From: Sipunculus nudus
Taxonomy: Eukaryota > Annelida > Sipuncula > Golfingiida > Sipunculidae
Length of the DNA stretch: 64,000 nucleotides
Direction: 5' to 3'
NCBI GenBank assembly: GCA_026874595.1
Contig: CM049314.1
Span: 51,877,812 to 51,941,811, forward strand
In this document: positions 37,623-49,608 of the stretch, one piece after another
How the letters are laid out: each line of letters starts with the position of its first letter
Numbering within the stretch: the first letter of the stretch is position 1
Translations under genes and position numbers: made by a program
The notes under the pieces: model-generated
What the model was told of the DNA's origin: nothing
Databases searched by the model: none
The model's input: the letters and a program-made list of their open reading frames with translations, nothing else

Positions 37623-40600
37623 AGCGAACCTGTGAGCTTGTGCGATGGTGCGGCGTCATGCATCGTGCGTCGTCGGTACGTTAACCATAGCTATCTCAAA
37701 AACGGCAGGAGCTAGCATCACCAAATTTTTTGCAAATAATCAGTCATCCAAAAAACTATATCGGATTTTGTTTATTTTTTTCCTAATTGCATTTTCTAAG
37801 ATTTTATAGGGAAAAAGCTAAAAAAGCTTTAAAAATCTTCTTCTCTGAAACTGTCAAGCAAAATTGTCCGATATTTCACAGAAATGATCCCTGGAACAAT
37901 CTTTCTCAAGTTTGTTCGAATGGTTCCAGTTCAAAGATTTTTGGCCGAGTTACAGGAGGTTGAACTTTGTTAACTGTGCAAAAAAGCATATTAAAATTTA
38001 AATCTCAGAAACGGCTGGAGCTATTATCACTAAATTTTATGCCAATATTGGTCACATAGGTCATATCTGAAATTGAGGTATTGGTGGCGCCACCTGCATC
38101 AGCGTTTTGTTGAACGGGGTTATCAGTGCTTGTATCAAACTGAGGGCTACAAAAAAACTTAATTCTTAAATCTCACACATTTATTATCCTCAGATGTTGA
38201 TAATTCAAGTTTGTTCAAATGGTTTTGGTTCAGTGCTTTTTGGCTGAGTTACAGGAAGCTGAACTTAGCCAGTTTGCTGCATCTTCCTATATGAGTTATA
38301 AACCTGCGAAACGTTTTTTCGACTGATGCCACTGAAGCCAGTTTGTTAAATATTTTACAAGAATAATCCCTACAATAATTCTTATAATAATTGTCATTAA
38401 TGGTTCCACATTAATTATTTTTGGCTGAATTATGGAGATTGAATTGAGTCATTTTACCATATATGTTACCTGTGTTATGCAGTTACATCTAGCCTGGCAC
38501 CAGTTTATTAGCATCTATTACATCATGCCACTAGACATTTAGGTTTCAGGTTATCTTTGGTTAATATTGACAAGAAAGTTTTTTTAAAAGCTTTTAAGAA
38601 ATTTAGATTCATGATTTAAGTTATTCATCATACCAGGCAATGTTACAATCATGGATATTCAGCTCTCCGTGGTTATATAAAGACAACTGTATGTGGATTA
38701 TAAATTATTGGTATCCCTACTCAACTAAATTCTAGAATTTACCATCAATGAGATATATCTGTATTTCAATTTTGCATTCAATATGCATCCGTAATAATTT
38801 TACATATATTCCTGATTTCTTTTATATAAAAGTCAGCTTAAAAGCATTTTGTATTGGGAAAATAAATTTCAAAGTTATTTCAAGTTGGGACCACTTTTGT
38901 GTACAGATGGCAGCACTTGGTTTACCATTGGCAGATTGCCAGTGCCTTGATGTTAGCCATTAGCCAAGATGATGTCAGCTCTATAAATAGTTTTGGCACA
39001 GTGCCAGGATTGGAAGAAGTGCAGCCAGGTATAGGTCAAGAGTTCACTCAGTGCAGTAGCTGCATTCTATTTATAGCTTTGACAGACTGCTCACTGCATC
39101 ATATTTTGCACCAAAGTTCAGCCTGAATCTATTTATAGCTTTTGCAGACTGTCAACTGTGTCAGATTATGCAACAGGTCAATAGTTCACTCAGTGCAGCC
39201 AGGTACAGGTCAAAAGTTTACTCAGTCTAGCCAGGTGCAGGTCAAGAGTTCACTCAGTGCAGTAGCTTGAGGCAGCAATTTGTCACAGGTCACTGGGGGG
39301 CAACTGCCTTACTCACCTAAGCCTTGTCAGCCCAGTGCATCAAACTCTCGGGAAGTTTGATGAATTGGACTGATATTTTGACCTGTCTATGGGTCTTTGA
39401 TGATATTCTCATTTACAAGACAGGTGCCTTTTTCAGTGTATGTGCCTGCTTATTTCTACAGAGAAATTTGATACATCAGCCTAAAATTGGGCATGTTTAT
39501 ACATATCAGGTAGCTTTACAGTGTCTAAGACTGGTGGCACACTCATATCTCAGCAGTGGTTTGACTTATCCACCTGATATTTTGCAGATTTATACATCCT
39601 GGACAGCTTTCTTGATTTTATGACAGGTAGCGCCACCTACATTCAAATTTACGCTGCAGACATCCAAGCTCATATCTAATTGACCGATTAGGCAAAAATT
39701 TTGCGTGTTTATAGATCTCACATAGCTCTTTATCTTACGCAAAAGCGTTGGCACCACCTGCAATCATTTTTGCACAGTGTCCATCTGTTTGTTTGCCGTG
39801 GGATAAAAACACTCATATCTCTGCATTTGTTGGACTTATCAACCTGAAATTTTGCATGTGTATACCTCCTAGTTAGCTTTCTTGATATTGTGACAGGTGG
39901 CGCCACCTATATTCTCATCTAAGCTGCAGACATCCAAGCTCATATCTTTGGAACCGTTTGACCAGTTGGGCCAAAATTTTGCATGTTTATAGATCTCACA
40001 TAGCTCTTTATCATACACAAAACTGGTGGCGCCACCTGCAATCATTTTTGCACAGCATCTGTCTATTTGTTTTCCGTGGGATAAAATCACTCATATCTTG
40101 GCAGTGGTTTGACATATCTGCCTAAAATTTTGCAGGTTTGTACATCTTGGATAGCTTTCTGGATATTGTGCAGGTGGCGCCACCTACATTTATGTATACG
40201 CTGCAGACATTCAGGCTTATATCTCAGGACTGGTTTGACATATCCCCCTGAAATGTTGCATGTGTATAGATCTCACTTAACTTTTAATCATGCACAAAAT
40301 TGATAGGGCCACCTGCCACCATTTTTGCACAGCGTCCGTCTGTTTGTTTGCCGTGGGCTAAAATCACTCATATCTCAGCAATGGTGTCACTTATCTGCCT
40401 AAAATTTTGCATGTTTATACATCTTGGATAGCTTTCTCGATTTTGTGGCAGGTAGCGCCACCTATATTTATGTATATGCTGCACACATTCAGGCTTATAT
40501 ATCAGGACTGGTTTGACATATCCCCCTGAAATGTTGCATGTGTATAGATCTCACATATGTCTTAATCATACACAAAATCGATGGTGCCACCTGCCACCAG

Positions 40601-41085
40601 TTTTGCACAGTGTCCATCTGTTTGTCTGCCATGGGCTAAAATCACTCATATCTCAGTAGTGTTTTGACTTATCTGCCTAAAATTTTGCATGTTTATACAT
40701 CTTGGACAGCGTTCTGGATTTTGTGGTAGGTGGCGCAATTTACATACACATTTCGGCAGCAGACATCCAGGCTATTATGCAACACACCTCACTCTATTTC
40801 CCCTTGCCACTCAATCCATGCCTCACTTCACCTGTCCCACTCTGATTTTGGATGATACACATAGTCGCTTGTTGACTACCCATATCCTAGTTTTTGTGTT
40901 GTGTGCACCTATGCCAGAATTGCAGCAGTGATGTTTGTTTAATTGTTTCTTGTTCTAAGTGTTTAGTACTTGCATTGTTCATATACATGTTACACATGTT
41001 CTTGAAAAGTAATGGTCCAGCACTGAAGCATTATACCTTGTGTAATCTCATTGCACAGGTTCGCATTAGGCCTGTAGGCCTTGTT
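37623..41085 (+). mobile_element. Complete family B element with a family C segment inside
   Basis: Clean head AGCGAACCTGTGAGCTTGTG at 37623; 3' end CACAGGTTCGC, GGCCTGTAGGCC and TTGTT ending at 41085. GCGAACCTGTG is present at both ends in opposite orientation. Between 39538 and 40890 the B core is replaced by family C core and a C 3' end. The frames at 38748-39126 are copies of the B body. Confidence 0.85.
39538..40890 (+). mobile_element. Family C core and 3' end fused to family B core
   Basis: The switch falls in GACTGGTGGCACACTCATATC, joining a B core unit directly to a C core unit with no C head. The C part carries repeated GGTGGCGCCACC (39898, 40026, 40172) and ends in GATACACATAGTCGCTTG, hairpin sequence and CCTAG at 40890. 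B sequence then resumes at TTTTTGTGTTGTGTGC. Confidence 0.78.
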
Positions 41086-42489
41086 ATGGGCAAAAACCTC
41101 ATAATTTTAGCCTCTTTCAGCTTAAAATGTTTATGATGAAATTGTTAAGTTGAATCGTTCAATTTTTCAAAAGAATTTTCCTAGGACATCGTTCTCTCAA
41201 TCATATCAGAATAGATTGAGTTTGTTGATTTTTGGTTGAGTCATGAAAAGCTTAAGTTGGTCTTATGGCCATTATTATGTCTATTTCAAACTGAGGACTG
41301 CAATAGTGTTCTTCTACAAAATTATTGTTTCAATTAATAACTTCTGTAACATTGCACAAAAATTATTCAAGTGGCCTTTGTTCAAGTTTATTTGAATGAT
41401 TTTTTGTAGAATTATTGCACCTTTAACAATGAAAGGACTGCATCTTTTATTATTCTAGATAATTTGATAAAAAGTTTATGAATATGTCAGCTTGAAAAAA
41501 AAGCATTACAGCCAAAGTCTTTCAGTATGTGTAAACAGATTTACCAACAGGCCATGATTGTGTCTGAATCTTTAATTAGGTTGAGAAAATGCCAACTGTT
41601 TCAGATTTGGCAACAGATCAAGAGTTCATCCAGTGCAGCCAGATATAGGTCAAGAGTTCACTCAGTGCAGCCATGCACAGGTCAAAATATCACTCAGTCT
41701 AGCCAGGTGCAGGTCATGAGTTAACTCGGTGCTAGCATTTTGTCACAGTTCACTTGGGGCAACTGCCTCTCTCACCTAAGCCTGATCAGGCCGCATGCAT
41801 CAGACACAAAGGTAAGTTTGATGTATTGGCCTGATATTTTGACCTGTCTATGTGTCTTTGATGGCTTTCTCATTCACAAGACAGGTGTTGCCACCTACAA
41901 TGACTTTTGCACAGTGTATGTGCCTGCTTATTTCTACAGAGGAATTTGATATATCAGCCTGAAATTTGGCATATTTAAACTTATCGAATAGCTTTGTCTT
42001 ATACATGACTGGTGGTGCCACCTACAATAGTTTTTGCACAGTATGACCCTGCTTATTTCTCAGGAGGGTTTTGATATATCATTCTGAAATTGGGCATATG
42101 TATATATCTCTGATGGCTTCGTTGTATACAAGACTGGTGGTGCCAGCTACAATCATTTTTGTGTTGTTTGCACCCATTCCAGAATTTCAGCGATGATGTT
42201 TGTGTAATTATTTCTAATTCAAAATGTTTAGTACTATATACAAGAAAAGTTATGGTCCAGCATTGAAGCATTATACCTGTTGTATTTCCCAATGCACAGG
42301 TTCCCATTAGGCCCATAGGCCTTGTTGTGTTGTGTGCACCCATGCCAGAATTTCAGCAGTGATGTGTTCATTCAAAATGTTTAGTACTTGCATTGTTCAT
42401 ATACATGAGAAGTAATGGTCCAACATTGAAGCATCATACCTGGTGTATTTCCCAATGCACAGGTTCGCATTAGGCCTGTAGGCCTTGTT
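41086..42489 (+). mobile_element. Family B 3' regions with two consecutive tails
   Basis: B body (including the GTTCACTCAGTGCAGCC minisatellite at 41625-41720) ends with CACAGGTTCCC, GGCCCATAGGCC and TTGTT at 42296-42326. A second short piece repeats the terminal ~160 bp and ends at 42489. This tail stands only 90 bp before the photolyase terminal exon. Confidence 0.78.
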
Positions 42490-42578
42490 TTTGGTCGAAT
42501 AATAAGATATATGGTAATGTGTATTCTGAAATATGAATAAGAACTAAGAGCCATATGACTTTGACTGGTGTCTTGCAG

Positions 42579-42727
42579 GTTGCATGTGGTCAATTTGCGG
42601 TATCCATGACCAGGGATGGAAAGAGCGGCCGGTGTTTGGAAAAATTCGCTACATGAACTACAATGGATGTAAACGTAAATTTGATGTCACAACATTTGTG
42701 AGGAGGTACAAGGCTAAGAAATACTAA
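42579..42727 (+). CDS. Class II CPD photolyase, terminal coding exon with stop
   Basis: The acceptor (CTTGCAG) ends at 42578. The first two bases complete the Gly codon left by the exon at 718-877, then 48 codons run to TAA at 42725-42727. Family hallmarks are [26 protein letters not shown] and GCKRKFD near the C terminus, all part of the FAD-binding domain core. The protein ends in a basic RRYKAKKY tail, a normal place for this class to stop. Together the two exons give the last 102 residues. No frameshift or missing conserved residue is seen, so the gene appears functional despite the 41.7-kb intron, provided it is spliced. Confidence 0.97.
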
Positions 42728-42760
42728 ATGGAGTCAACATGCTCTGTAGAGAGATTAATT

Positions 42761-43666
42761 GTATCCGCCAAAACGAAGTTTTGCTGATACTATGTTTTTG
42801 ACCGGGTTCCGCCGCCTCCGCCGCCGCGTTTGTTTCTGGAGAATTCCTCTGATACTACTTGACGGATTTTTCCGAAACTTACACAAATTATCGGGTCACA
42901 TGTGAACTGGTGCCTAACCAAGTGACCTTGACCTCTAACCTTTCCTCTTTGCCCAGCGTCTGTTTGTGCGTCTGTTTCCACACATAAACCCACATATCTC
43001 GGGAACCGTTCGACCGATCAGGAAAAATTTTTTACACAAATGTAGCCCTGGGATAGCTTTATAACATACACAACAAAAGGTGGCGCCACCTGCAACCATG
43101 TTTGCACAGTGTCCATCTGTTTGTCTGCCTTGGGTTAAAATCACTCATATCTCTGCAGTGATTTGACTAATTCACTTAAAATTCAGCATGCATATACATC
43201 CTGGATAGCTTTCTTGATTTTATGACAGGTGGCGCCACCTACATTCACGTTAAGGCTGCAGACATCCCAGCTCATATCTCGGGAACCATTTGACCAATCA
43301 GGAAAAACATTTTACAAAAATGTAGCCCTTGGATAGCTTTATAACATACACAAAAAAGGTGGCACCACCTGCAGCCTTTTTAGCACAGTGTCCATCTGTT
43401 TGTCTGGTGTGGGATAAAATCACTCATATCTCTGCAGTGGTTTGACTTTTCCACATGAAATTTTGCATATGTATACATCTTGGATAGTTTCTCGTTCAGA
43501 TAACAGGTGGCGCCACCTACAATCATGTTTATTAGGCAGAGAGTCATTCTAATATGTAACATAGTAACTCTATATCCTCTTGCCACTCAATCCATGCCTC
43601 ACTTCACCCGTCCTTCTCTGATTTTGGCGGATACACGTAGTCGCTTGTCCACTACCTGTATTCTAG
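42761..43666 (+). mobile_element. Compact complete family C element in the photolyase 3' flank
   Basis: Head GTATCCGCCAAAAC with inverted partner; 3' end TTTTGGCGGATAC, hairpin GTAGTCGCTTGTCCACTAC, TTCTAG, then T. It is 906 bp long. The flanks AATT/TTACC fit a T/T insertion. Core GGTGGCGCCACC sites alternate at about 150 and 130 bp (43079, 43228, a decayed one near 43360, 43507). It starts 33 bp after the stop codon, so it probably lies in the 3' UTR. Confidence 0.9.
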
Positions 43667-44036
43667 TTACCACTAGTGTTCAATCTTTTTTATGAATCTG
43701 ACTGTTATTAAAAGAGGGAGAGATCTTTCTTTTTGTTTGGTGATTTTAATGAGGTGACCAAACAAAACTTGAGGGCAAAGTAAATTTTGATTGTTAGAGA
43801 AAACTAATTTAACTCAGTTATTGAAAGTGATCTGAACTGTAAGTGTAAATAGGTCATTTTTTGCCTCTAATGGGGTTAAATGGTGAAAATATGTTTGAAG
43901 GCCTCAGCAGCTACGAATAAAAATATACGTGTAAAAGGCAAGGTTTTCAGGAAATATTCGAACAATTGTCATTAGATTAGTGTGCAAAATGGCTTGGAGA
44001 TTTTTTTACAGCTACAACACGCTGATAGTGCCACCT
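43667..44036 (+). other. Possible remainder of the photolyase 3' UTR / downstream unique DNA
   Basis: Single-copy-looking AT-rich DNA after the C element. It contains ATTAAA at 43708 and AATAAA at 43916, candidate poly(A) signals if the transcript reads through the element. Confidence 0.4.
43916..43921 (+). promoter_or_regulatory. Candidate polyadenylation signal AATAAA
   Basis: First canonical + strand AATAAA that I noticed after the photolyase stop, about 1.2 kb downstream and past the inserted element. Its use is unproven. Confidence 0.35.
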
Positions 44037-44666
44037 ATTTGCAAACCTGTGAGCTTATTCAATGCTGTGGCATCACATATGCTTTTGAGGTTTTTTACCT
44101 TTGCCAAATAAATTTTCTTTTTGAATTGTGCGAGTGACGTTTTGATTAATTTTTAGCTTGGATGACTATAAGTCATCTGAGCTAAAGTGATGGTAATTTC
44201 TGTCCATTAAGAGGGCATATTTTGAAACTGTTGGACCTACGAGTCCAAGATTCAACATACAGTTAGATGGCCCTCAGTTCTCCTACCAAACCCAAAACTG
44301 GGTCACTGAGTCATCTGAGCTATAGTTGTGGTCCATTGTCCGTCCTCCGTATGTCTGTCCTTCTGTCCGTCCATTAGACTGGCATGTTTTAAAACCGTTA
44401 TACCTACAAATCCAAAATTTGGCATGCTGTTAGATGTCCCCAAGTTCTCCTGCCAAACCAAATACTGGGCACTGTGACTTCGTTCCTTCGAGAAATTAAG
44501 GAAAAACCTCATATTTCCCTTAAAAACCTATTATCACACTTCAGGACTGCCTAATATCAAAACCACTTATCTGTTTTTTGTAATATTTACCAGGAGTATT
44601 CTCCTATATATTTCCTATATACATGCCAGAAATTAAGACTGTTAAGTTTAATTCGTTAAGTGTAAT
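44037..44666 (+). mobile_element. Fragments of families B and A
   Basis: 44043-44100 is a B head fragment (AAACCTGTGAGCTTATTCAA). 44154-44310 is a decayed A head (AGCTTGGATGACT with its inverted partner). 44310-44666 is a second A head and body lacking the first hairpin arm. No coding. Confidence 0.65.
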
Positions 44667-45560
44667 TCTATCAGCCAAAACAGAGTTTGCGGATAATATG
44701 TTTTCAGTATACTATACCACATAGGTTTCCGGAGAACTCCTCTGTAACCACTGGGCAGAATTTTGTAAAATTTGGATTTATGATCAGGTCACATGTGAAC
44801 TGCTGCGCCCTCATTTTTGGTTGACCTCTGACCTTTCCTCCCTGCCCAGCGTACATTTGTGCATCTGTATCCACACATAAACCCACATATCTCAGGAACC
44901 ATTTGACCAATTAGGAAAAAAAATTTGCACAAATGTAGCCCTTGGATAGCTTTATAACATACACTAAAAATGGTGGCGCCACCTGCAACCATTTTTGCAC
45001 AGCATCCATCTGTTCATCTGCCTTGGGATAAAATCGCTCATATCTCAGAAGTGGTTTGACTTATCCACCTGAAATTTTGCAGGTTTATACATCCTGGACA
45101 GCTGTCTTGATTTTATGACAGGTGGCCCCACCTACATTTACGTTTACTCTGCAGACATCCAAGCTCATATCTCGGGAACTGTTTGACCAATTGGGCCAAA
45201 ATTTTGCTTGTGTATAGATCTCACATAGCTCTTCATCATAGGCAAAACTAGTGGCGCCACCTGCAACCACTTATGCACAGCGTCCATCTGTTCATCTGCC
45301 TTGGGATGAAATCACTCATATCTCAGCAGTGGTTCAACTTATCCACCTGAAATTTTGCAGTTTTATACATCCTGGACAATTTTCTCGATTTTATGACAGG
45401 TGGCACCACCTACATTCACGTTTAAGCTGCAGACATCCATGCTAATATGCAACACACCTCACTCTATTCCCCTAGCCACTTAATCCATGCCTCACTTCAC
45501 CTGTCCCACTCTTGTTTTCTGCAGATACACATAGTCGCTTGTCGACTGCCCATATTCTGG
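44667..45560 (+). mobile_element. Family C element, decayed head, complete 3' end
   Basis: The head is reduced to CTATCAGCCAAAACAGAG plus TTGCGGATAA. The 3' end has GCAGATACAC, GTCGCTTGTCGAC and CATATTCTGG (CTRR) followed by TTTT. Core GGTGGCGCCACC lies at 44972, with decayed copies near 45120, 45250 and 45400. Length about 0.9 kb, as for the copy at 42761. Confidence 0.78.
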
Positions 45561-46783
45561 TTTTAAAATGTCCTAGTCTGAAACTGGCAGGTCGGAAACG
45601 TCCATTTTGCTGAAATCATAATGACTAAGGTAGATATGCAGGACTTAAGAGGATCAATATTGAATTTAAAAATAAACCTTCATCATACTCCTAAAACTTG
45701 CAGAGGTTCGCATTAGGCATGTAGGCCTTGTTATAAATGTCAGCTGAAAAGCATTTTGTATTGGGAAAATTAATTTCAAAGTTATTTCAAGTAGGGACCA
45801 CTTTTGTTTACAGATAGCAGCACTTGGTTTACCATTGGCAGATTGCTAGTGCCTTGATGTTTGCCATTAGCCAAGATGATGTCAGCTCTATAAATAGTTT
45901 TGGCACAGTGCCAGGATTGGAAGAAGTGCAACCAGGTATAGGTCAAGAGTTCACTCAGTGCAGTAGCAGCATTCTTATTATAGCTTTGGCAGACTGCTTA
46001 CTGCATCAGTTTTTGCACCAAAGTTCAGCCTGGATCTATTTATAGCTTTGGTAGACTGCCAACTGTGTCAAATTATGCAACAGGTCAAGAGTTCACTCAG
46101 TGCAGCCAGGTACAGGTCAAAAGTTCACTCAGTCTAGCCAGGTGCAGGTCAAGAGTTCACTCAGTGCAGTAGCTTGAGGCAGCAATTTGTCACAGTTCAC
46201 TTGGAGGCAACTGCCTTTCTCACCTTAGCCTGGTCAGCCCCATGAATCAGACTCAAGGTAATTTTGATGTATTGGCCTGATATTTTGATCTGTTTATGTG
46301 TCTTTGATGGCTTTCTTGTTCACAAGACAGGTGTCGCCACCTACAATGACTTTTGCACAGTGTATGTGCCTGCTTATTTCTACAGAGGAATTTGATATAT
46401 CAGCCTGAAATTGGGCATATTTAAACATATCGAATAGCTTTGTCGTATACAAGACTGGTGGTGCCACTTGCAATAATTTTTGCACAGTGTGTGTCCCTGC
46501 TTATTTTCAGGAGGGGTTTGATATATCAGTCTGAAATTGGGCATATGTGTATATCTCTGATAGCTTTGTTGTATACAAGACTGGTGGTGCCAGCTACAAT
46601 CATTTTTGTGTTGTGTGCACCCGTGCCAGAATTGCAGCAGTGTTGTTTGTGTAATCATTTCTTATTCAAAATGTTTAGTACCTGCAGTGTTCATATACAT
46701 GAGAAGAAATGGTCCAGCATTGAAGCATTATACCTGGTGTATTTCCCAATGCACAGGTTCGCATTAGGCCTGTAGGCTATGTT
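45561..46783 (+). mobile_element. Family B tail followed by a B 3' body with its own tail
   Basis: 45561-45732 is a B tail (AGGTTCGC, CATGTAGGCC, TTGTT). From 45733 the B body restarts (shared with 18640 and 38830) and ends with CACAGGTTCGC, CCTGTAGGC and TGTT at 46783. Frames such as 45824-46045 are repeat translations also seen at 18.7 and 38.9 kb. Confidence 0.75.
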
Positions 46784-47563
46784 AATTAAAATTCTATTTT
46801 CACACTTCAGGACTGTCTAATATAAAAACCACTCATCTGTTTTTCCTTATATTTACCATAAAAATACCTCTATATAGTTCCTATGTACATGCCAGAAATT
46901 ATGTCTGTATCATGTAAATTTAAAAATGTTAGAGGCCCAAACATAATGCATTGTGTAAAAAATCAGGAAAAATATTTGGTCACTTAACACACAAAAATGT
47001 GAAAGCTAGGGACTTTTTTTCAATAATATAACTTTAATTAATCAAAATTTTATTGTAAACCCAAAATTAGATAGCATAAATATAAAATTGGTACCTTAAA
47101 TTTTGCCCAAATTTGACCATGGCACGTTTTTTCTCTAAAGTATATTTAATTTATTTTTCATAGCCAGGATTCATGTGGATTTAATCTGTTTAATTATGAA
47201 ATTTGAAAGTAAAAGCTTAAAAATTATTCTTATTGTTGAAGTTTTTCAGATGCTCTAATGTATTTGAATTTTGTATATCTAAGACCCCACTCTTGCTCAC
47301 TACAGCCCTGCCTAGGTAACCTTTATTATTAGTGATGCAGCACTGGCAGAACACCCCTGCTTTAATAAACATACACTTATTCTCATTGACCCCCCCCCCC
47401 CCCCAACCACCACCATCACCAATTATATTGCAATGGTTTGTTATTGTCAACAGTATTTCTTTAAATGTAAAGCTGTTTTTGATCCAATGTGCACAACTTT
47501 TCTTGAAATATTAATTCAAGAAGTAATCCAAGAGATGCCACGTTGTTCTGATGTAGCATTTTT
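46784..47563 (+). mobile_element. Family A body fragment
   Basis: Standard A middle body (CACACTTCAGGACTG to GATGTAGCATTTTT) with a C15 tract at 47390-47404. It is interrupted at 47564 by a new A head; the continuous form of that site is at 3839-3853. Confidence 0.7.
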
Positions 47564-49000
47564 AGCTCAGCTGACTATAAGTCATCTGAGCTATAGTCGT
47601 GGTCCATAGTCCGTCGTCCGTCCGTCTGTCTGTAGATGTGGCACGTTTTGAAACCGTAAGACCTAGGAATCCAAAATTTGGCTTAATGTTGGATGTCCCC
47701 AAGATCTCCTACCAAGCTGAAACTGGGTCTTTGCGACTTCGTTCCTTTGAGAAATTGAGGAAAAACCTCAATTTTTTATTAAAAAACCTATTTTCACACT
47801 TCAGGACCTCATGGGTGAATGAATTTGTAGGTGGTATCCCCAAATTTTGTAGGTGGTATCCCATTCAACTTAAGCTTAGATCTGAGAATATGGGTAACAG
47901 AGACCAAATATATATGGTTTCTCAGGAGATTTTTCATGGACCTCCCTGCATGTCAAGTTAGAAGATTCAAGGTGCAACGGTTATAATTTGTGACCTGTTA
48001 CCACACAACCAAATCTTTAAATGTCTCAAAAATAGAAAAATAAAATAGAAAAAATACAGTCTGCAGGAACTGATGAAACACACCATGATGAATTATAAAT
48101 TACTAATTATTCTGGGGGGTTCATCTGAGCCCCATAGCTCGGAGGATATGGGTAACAGAGACCTAATTTCAGGATTCCAATGAGATTATTCATGGACCTC
48201 CTGAGATGTCAAGTAAGAAGATTCCAGGTCCATTGGTCACGATTTGTACCCTGTAAACAGATGATCAGGTCTCAAAAATAAAGATAAAAATGCGTAAAAA
48301 TTCGAAAAAGTCCAAGTTGCGCCATCCGTCTACAGGAACTGATCAAACACTCCGTGATGAATATGCATACAAAGAATCATGGCTATCAATGCAATAGTTG
48401 TTTAAATTCTAGAGCTTTTGTTTCAAATTTTACATTATATTGGGGATACTTCGAACCCCCATAGCTCAGAGGTTATGGGTAACAGGGAACTAATTTTAGG
48501 TTTCCAAGGACTCTTTTCATGAGCCTCCCTGCATGTCAACATACAAGATTTTAGGTCCAGTTATTACGATTTGTGCCCTGTTAAAAGATGACTACATCTT
48601 TAAAATCTCAAAAACAGAGAAAAAAATCGGAAACATTGAAAAAAATACACTAAATTGTGCTAAAAAAAATAGGCATTAATATAAACCTAAATGCATTATT
48701 CCCTTGAAAGCGAGATAAAGGTATTAGTCCATTTTGTCCACTTGCCTGTCCATCTGTAAATAAATTTCCATATGCATCACAGTATCACAAAACTTTTACT
48801 GTTTTTCTTCATGACAGTCTTGTCAGAGTATTAGTTTTGCAATCATACATTTAGAGCTTTACTATAACCAAGTAGGAGGGCCCCTTTCCTCTTAGCTTCT
48901 CATAAGCTTATATACATGTATATGAAAAACATTACAATAGAATAATTGCATTTGCAAAAATTTCAAACTTCAGCTGAGCGCCGTGACCCACGGGTCCTTG
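47564..49000 (+). mobile_element. Family A element with a core in opposite orientation
   Basis: Head AGCTCAGCTGACT at 47564 and 3' end CAGCTGAGCGCCGTGACCC at 48971-49000, both on the + strand. However, 47815-48650 reads as the reverse complement of the ~337-bp A core units of 7541-9590 (ATGGGTAACAGAGACCTAAT repeated at about 47890, 48148 and 48475). The element therefore holds an internal inversion or an inverted nested copy. Confidence 0.65.
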
Positions 49001-49601
49001 TTTTTACAATGTTGTGCGACATAATTCGAGGCAGGCATTTTTAAGCCAGTAGGGGCGGACCTGGCCACCGGGAGGTTGGGAAGTTTCACTGTGGGCCGTT
49101 AGCGTTAACACTATTTTGATACCCATTGGCCTATGATATTGACTAGATATCAATGCTGGCGGGCCCAGGTCTGTTTCCCACCCAAGTCAAACCCTGGAAG
49201 CTGGATATTACACAGATGTTCACGTGCGAACAAAACTTTTTTTCGGGCCAATATGAAATAGTGTGTGCCATGATTTTAACCTGTCGACAGAATGGACGTC
49301 AGGCAATTTTTCACCATGTCAAGGAAATTTTCGGCGAATTGGACATAACAAATACGGCGATGGCATAGTAAAAACAGAGGAAAAACATTTGTCGAGAATA
49401 CTGGTCATCTTGAGATCCCGGAAAATTGCGGTCATGGAGCTCAGTAGTTACGTCAGGACTGATGAAAGTAAATGATGTACAATAATTTGCACAAAACATC
49501 CGGCCAGCATGACTGTACGAGACCTCCATACTGGCCAACGCCAGGTCCCACAGCCATGTTCCGATGCATGCAAACGTCGCACAACAAAACTCAGCCTTGT
49601 T
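49001..49601. other. Unique-looking intergenic DNA
   Basis: GC-richer than its surroundings, with no match to other parts of the window. The 140-residue minus-strand frame across 49311-49733 runs through the poly-G/C repeat end and has no recognised motif, so I do not call it. Confidence 0.4.
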
Positions 49602-49608
49602 TGCGCAT

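Larger units (their letters stand above)
878..42578 (+). other. Giant (41,701 bp) last coding intron of the photolyase gene
   Basis: The GT donor at 878 and AG acceptor at 42577-42578 join exons whose split codon (G + GT) restores Gly in the conserved GYVGCMWS stretch. Only about 350 bp after the donor and about 89 bp before the acceptor look free of repeats, plus a few islands. The rest is nested family A-D and F elements, an inverted-repeat element and a dead pogo-like transposase. The 3' splice region has a weak pyrimidine tract (GGTGTCTTGCAG) and a possible branch site (TTGAC) near 42561-42565. Confidence 0.9.
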
